Shown: piece by piece, positions 14,314 to 16,347 of the stretch
How positions within the stretch are numbered: position 1 is the first letter of the stretch
Layout: every line of letters begins with the position of its first letter
Source of the DNA: Bacillota bacterium
GTDB lineage: Bacteria; Bacillota; Clostridia; Christensenellales; Aristaeellaceae
Length of the DNA stretch: 16,347 bases
Direction of reading: 5' to 3'
Assembly (NCBI GenBank): GCA_009787135.1
Contig: WRGP01000223.1
Coordinates: 1 to 16,347, forward strand
Translations under genes and position numbers: made by a program
Notes under the pieces: model-generated
Databases searched by the model: none
Told to the model about the DNA's origin: nothing
The model's input: the letters and a program-made list of their open reading frames with translations, nothing else

Positions 14314-14342
14314 AGCATATCACTGAGAAAGGCGCAGGTCAA
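14314..14342 (-). promoter_or_regulatory. Promoter of ybaB-recR
   Basis: Read on the minus strand, TTGACC (14342-14337) and TATGCT (14319-14314) are 17 bp apart, five and four matches to the sigma-A consensus. The start would be about 14307, leaving a leader of nearly 60 nt to ybaB. It lies in the 129-nt gap after mscL. Confidence 0.6.
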
Positions 14343-14379
14343 TATCGTTGCGCTTTTGGCGGGTAAGAAACGCATCTAT

Positions 14380-14874
14380 TCATGCGGTTGCCGCGGCGTC
14401 CCGGGGGACCTCCGGCGGAAGCGCCGACGTGCAGTGCGGGCAGCGCGTGGCCTTCGCGGCAATCTCGCTAAAACAGTACGGGCAAAGGCGCGCGGCGGGT
14501 TTTTCATTCTCCGCCGCGGGCGCCTCTTTTTTGGGGAAAAACTTGCCGATCATTTTCACGACCATGAAGATGCATAGGGCGATGAGGACAAAGTCAATGA
14601 TGTTGGTGAGAAAAGCGCCGTAGTTGAGGGTGCCCACGCCTTTTGCCGTCGCGGCCTGGATGCTGTCGTAGCGTTTGCCGTCCAGCGCGATGAAAAGGCC
14701 GCTGAAGTCCACGCCGCCGGTAATGAGGCCCAGGATCGGGGTAAATATATCCCCCACCAGCGAGGTGACGATTTTGTTAAACGCGCCGCCGATCATCACG
14801 CCGACCGCCAGGTTCATTACGTTGCCCTGCAGGGCAAAGGTCTTAAAATCCCGTATGAATTTTTTGACGAACAT
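14380..14874 (-). CDS. mscL: Large-conductance mechanosensitive channel with C-terminal zinc ribbon
   Basis: MscL opens under membrane tension to release solutes during osmotic downshock. The 164 residues show the N-terminal FKTFALQGNVMNLAVGVMIGGAF stretch (12 onward) leading to helix 1, the loop GGVDFSGL and a second helix at about 86-110. The usual cytoplasmic helix is replaced or followed by a tail with two cysteine pairs, LCPYC (Cys131, 134) and RCPHC (Cys145, 148), a treble-clef or zinc-ribbon pattern seen in some clostridial MscL proteins. ATG 14874 is chosen for AAGGAG 7 nt upstream and because homology begins there. It is divergent from the small HTH gene and has its own promoter. Confidence 0.94.
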   Translation of the reverse strand: MFVKKFIRDFKTFALQGNVMNLAVGVMIGGAFNKIVTSLVGDIFTPILGLITGGVDFSGLFIALDGKRYDSIQAATAKGVGTLNYGAFLTNIIDFVLIALCIFMVVKMIGKFFPKKEAPAAENEKPAARLCPYCFSEIAAKATRCPHCTSALPPEVPRDAAATA

Positions 14875-14904
14875 GGGATAACTCCTTCTGAACAATATAT
14901 GATG

Positions 14905-14934
14905 ATTGTATCATAAACCTTATCCGTCTGGCAA
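14905..14934 (-). promoter_or_regulatory. Promoter of mscL
   Basis: On the minus strand TTGCCA (14934-14929) and TACAAT (14910-14905) are 18 bp apart, each with five of six consensus bases. The start would be about 14898, giving a leader of roughly 24 nt before the ATG. Confidence 0.65.
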
Positions 14935-14946
14935 GAAACCTTATGA

Positions 14947-14986
14947 TTTCGACAAAATCGAAGGAAATTCGCGTTCCATGTCGAAA
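14947..14986. promoter_or_regulatory. Candidate operator: cluster of TTCGA half-sites
   Basis: TTCGA (14948-14952) and TCGAA (14958-14962) form a perfect palindrome around CAAAA. A partial copy TTCG follows at 14968 and a further TCGAA at 14981-14985; the outermost arms extend to TTTCGAC (14947-14953) and GTCGAAA (14980-14986). The first three begin 10 bp apart. They lie just upstream of the HTH regulator gene and behind the mscL promoter, as expected for autoregulation. I found no good plus-strand promoter to position them against. Confidence 0.5.
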
Positions 14987-15023
14987 CAATAGCAGGAAAA
15001 AATTTATTAAGCGGAGGTATGGC

Positions 15024-15338
15024 ATGGATTATGAGGCTATGGGCAGACGCATACGCGCGTTCCGTAAGGAACAGGGGATGACGCAGGCCGAGCTTGCGGA
15101 AAGCGTGGGCATCTCCACGTCGTTCATGGGCCATATTGAGCGCGGCTCGCGGGTGTCCAGCTTGGAAACCATGTTAAAGCTTTCGGAAACGCTGAACGTT
15201 ACCCTTGATATGCTCGTCACGGGAAAGGAGCCCAGCATCTCCATCGGGCGTAACGCAAGCCACAAAATGCGTGTGCTTAACGATGTGCTGCGCGTGCTCA
15301 ACGAGCATTCGGGGGAATGGCTGCGGAACGAGGGATAG
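15024..15338 (+). CDS. Small Cro/CI-type (XRE) helix-turn-helix regulator
   Basis: This is a 104-residue predicted transcription regulator. Residues about 5-65 form the HTH_3 domain: MGRRIRAFRKEQGMTQAELAESVGIS, the recognition helix STSFMGHIERGSR, then VSSLETMLKLSETLNVTLDMLV. The C-terminal 35 or so residues have no recognisable ligand domain. ATG 15024 follows GGAGG by 6-7 nt; the frame is open to 14943 upstream, but those codons fall in the intergenic operator region. Single-domain regulators of this type often control themselves and a neighbour; mscL (divergent) and psuG (convergent) are adjacent. The target is unknown. Confidence 0.9.
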   Translation: MDYEAMGRRIRAFRKEQGMTQAELAESVGISTSFMGHIERGSRVSSLETMLKLSETLNVTLDMLVTGKEPSISIGRNASHKMRVLNDVLRVLNEHSGEWLRNEG

Positions 15339-15415
15339 CGTTATCCCCCCCCCGCAGCCTGCCGTTCCCCTTTGGAAAGGATAACATGCGCCGCCGTGCG
15401 CGCGAATTCATGATC

Positions 15416-15435
15416 GCGCCTTGAAAACAAGGCGC
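15416..15435. terminator. Possible terminator hairpin between the HTH gene and psuG
   Basis: GCGCCTTG-AAAA-CAAGGCGC is a perfect 8-bp stem with a 4-nt loop between two converging genes. No long T-run follows on either strand (GGGTTTCTG on the plus side), so it may be a weak or bidirectional terminator. Confidence 0.5.
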
Positions 15436-15451
15436 TGGGTTTCTGACACCA

Positions 15452-16347
15452 TCATCGGGGAACCTCCGCGGCAATCCGCGCGGCCAGCCGTACGTTGTGT
15501 AAGACCAGCTGGATGTTGGAAGAAAGGCTTTCGCCGCCGGTCAGCTTTTCAATGCGGCTAAGGAGAAACGGGGTGACCTCCTTGCCCTTGATATGCCGTT
15601 CCTCCGCCTCGGACAGGGCCTGTTCAATGGCGCGGTCTATCATGGCTTTGTCCATGCTGTAGGCCTCCGGAATGGGGTTGACGATCAGCGTGCCGCCGGG
15701 GTATCCCATGGCGGCCTGCGCGGTCAGTATGGCCGCGATCTCGGCCGGCGAATCCGCGCGCGCGTCCACGGGGAACCCGCTCCTTCGCACGAAAAACGCG
15801 GGCAGCTCGTCCGTCTGATAGCCGACCACGGGCACGCCGCGCGTCTCCAGATATTCCAGCGTGAGCCCTAAATCCAGAATGCTTTTCGCGCCCGCGCAGA
15901 CGACGGCCACGGGCGTTTTGGCCAATTCCTCCAAGTCGGCCGAGATATCCATGGTGTTTTCCGCGCCGCGGTGTACGCCGCCGATGCCGCCGGTCGCGAA
16001 CACGTGGATATTGGCCAGGGCCGCGATGATCATTGTGGCCGCGACCGTGGTCGCGCCGTCCTGCCCGCGGCTGACCAGCAGCGGCAGGTCACGGCGGCTG
16101 GCCTTGGCCACCGCTGTGCCGGCCTTGCCCAAACGGTGGATCTGCTCCTCCGTAAGCCCGGCGCAGAGCATGCCGTCCAGCACCGCGACGGTGGCGGGCT
16201 CCGCGCCGTTTTTGCGCGCCTCCTTTTCGCAGGCGAGCGCGGTCTCAACGTTTTGCGGATAGGGCATGCCGTGGCTGATGATGGTGCTCTCCAGCGCGAT
16301 GATAGGGCGGCCTTCCGATTTGGCCGCCGCGACGGCGGGCGAGAGGG
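15452..16347 (-). CDS. psuG: Pseudouridine-5'-phosphate glycosidase (5' end outside window)
   Basis: The enzyme splits pseudouridine 5'-phosphate to uracil and ribose 5-phosphate in nucleoside salvage. About 297 residues are visible and the frame remains open to the right edge, so only some 8-12 N-terminal residues are missing; the ATG at 16267 is internal. The visible part starts before RPIIALESTIISHGMPYPQN, which holds the conserved glutamate. It continues with VAKASRRDLP and its conserved lysine, DGATTVAATMIIAALANIHVFATGGIGGVHRG, and near the end PFLLSRIEKLTGGESLSSNI. The stop is TGA at 15454-15452. The usual partner kinase psuK is not in this window; it could lie upstream beyond the right edge. 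Confidence 0.95.
   Translation of the reverse strand, partial: LSPAVAAAKSEGRPIIALESTIISHGMPYPQNVETALACEKEARKNGAEPATVAVLDGMLCAGLTEEQIHRLGKAGTAVAKASRRDLPLLVSRGQDGATTVAATMIIAALANIHVFATGGIGGVHRGAENTMDISADLEELAKTPVAVVCAGAKSILDLGLTLEYLETRGVPVVGYQTDELPAFFVRRSGFPVDARADSPAEIAAILTAQAAMGYPGGTLIVNPIPEAYSMDKAMIDRAIEQALSEAEERHIKGKEVTPFLLSRIEKLTGGESLSSNIQLVLHNVRLAARIAAEVPR

Noticed and set aside
15386..15424. Arginine-rich 12-codon ORF with a nearby GGAAAGG after the HTH gene
   Set aside because: Too short to support, overlaps the terminator-like hairpin, and there is no sign of conservation.

Overview
The window looks like chromosomal DNA of a GC-rich member of the Bacillota, probably class Clostridia. 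This rests on the gene families present: a Bacillus EndoA-type MazF, a YitT/DUF2179 membrane protein, a BcrA-type ABC transporter with an OmpR-type two-component system, the DapL route to diaminopimelate, MscL with a C-terminal zinc ribbon, and PsuG. Strong Shine-Dalgarno sequences precede most starts. The taxonomic call is an inference, not a match to a named species.

Layout. (1) 1-2788, plus strand: the 3' part of birA, then acpS, a fused NAD(P)HX epimerase/dehydratase and a MazF-type toxin with no antitoxin gene beside it. (2) 2789-3878: an intergenic array of stem-loops and a yitT-type gene. (3) 3879-8081, minus strand: a peptide-sensing or peptide-detoxification module in transcription order response regulator, ABC ATPase, two paralogous ABC-2 permeases, histidine kinase. 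Between the regulator and the ATPase are three direct repeats at exact 11-bp steps that overlap the -35 position of a plausible promoter. This is the clearest regulatory signal in the window. (4) 8129-9298, minus strand: dapL, with a good promoter upstream. (5) About 9430-12290, plus strand: a visibly AT-rich block carrying two ABC-exporter genes of TMD-NBD type. The first has lost most of its membrane domain; the second is full length. The block lies between dapF and dapL, two genes of one pathway on the opposite strand, and looks like foreign DNA that entered there and has since decayed. (6) 12399-14874, minus strand: dapF, recR and ybaB (ybaB and recR overlap by one base), then mscL. (7) 15024-15338, plus strand: a small Cro/CI-type regulator divergent from mscL, with TTCGA half-sites in the shared intergenic region. 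(8) 15452 to the end, minus strand: psuG, cut by the window edge.

How the genes work together. AcpS and BirA carry out post-translational cofactor attachment (phosphopantetheine and biotin) needed for fatty acid synthesis. NnrDE repairs damaged NAD(P)H. DapL and DapF make LL- and then meso-diaminopimelate for lysine and peptidoglycan. RecR with YbaB is a conserved DNA-repair pair. The two-component/ABC module resembles the CprABC-CprKR and LanFEG-type systems that recognise and remove cationic or lantibiotic-like peptides. I saw no tRNA, rRNA, CRISPR array, transposase or integrase. I found no clearly new system. The most interesting points are the 11-bp repeat operator, the half-degraded exporter pair in the AT-rich block, the orphan MazF and the intergenic stem-loop arrays.
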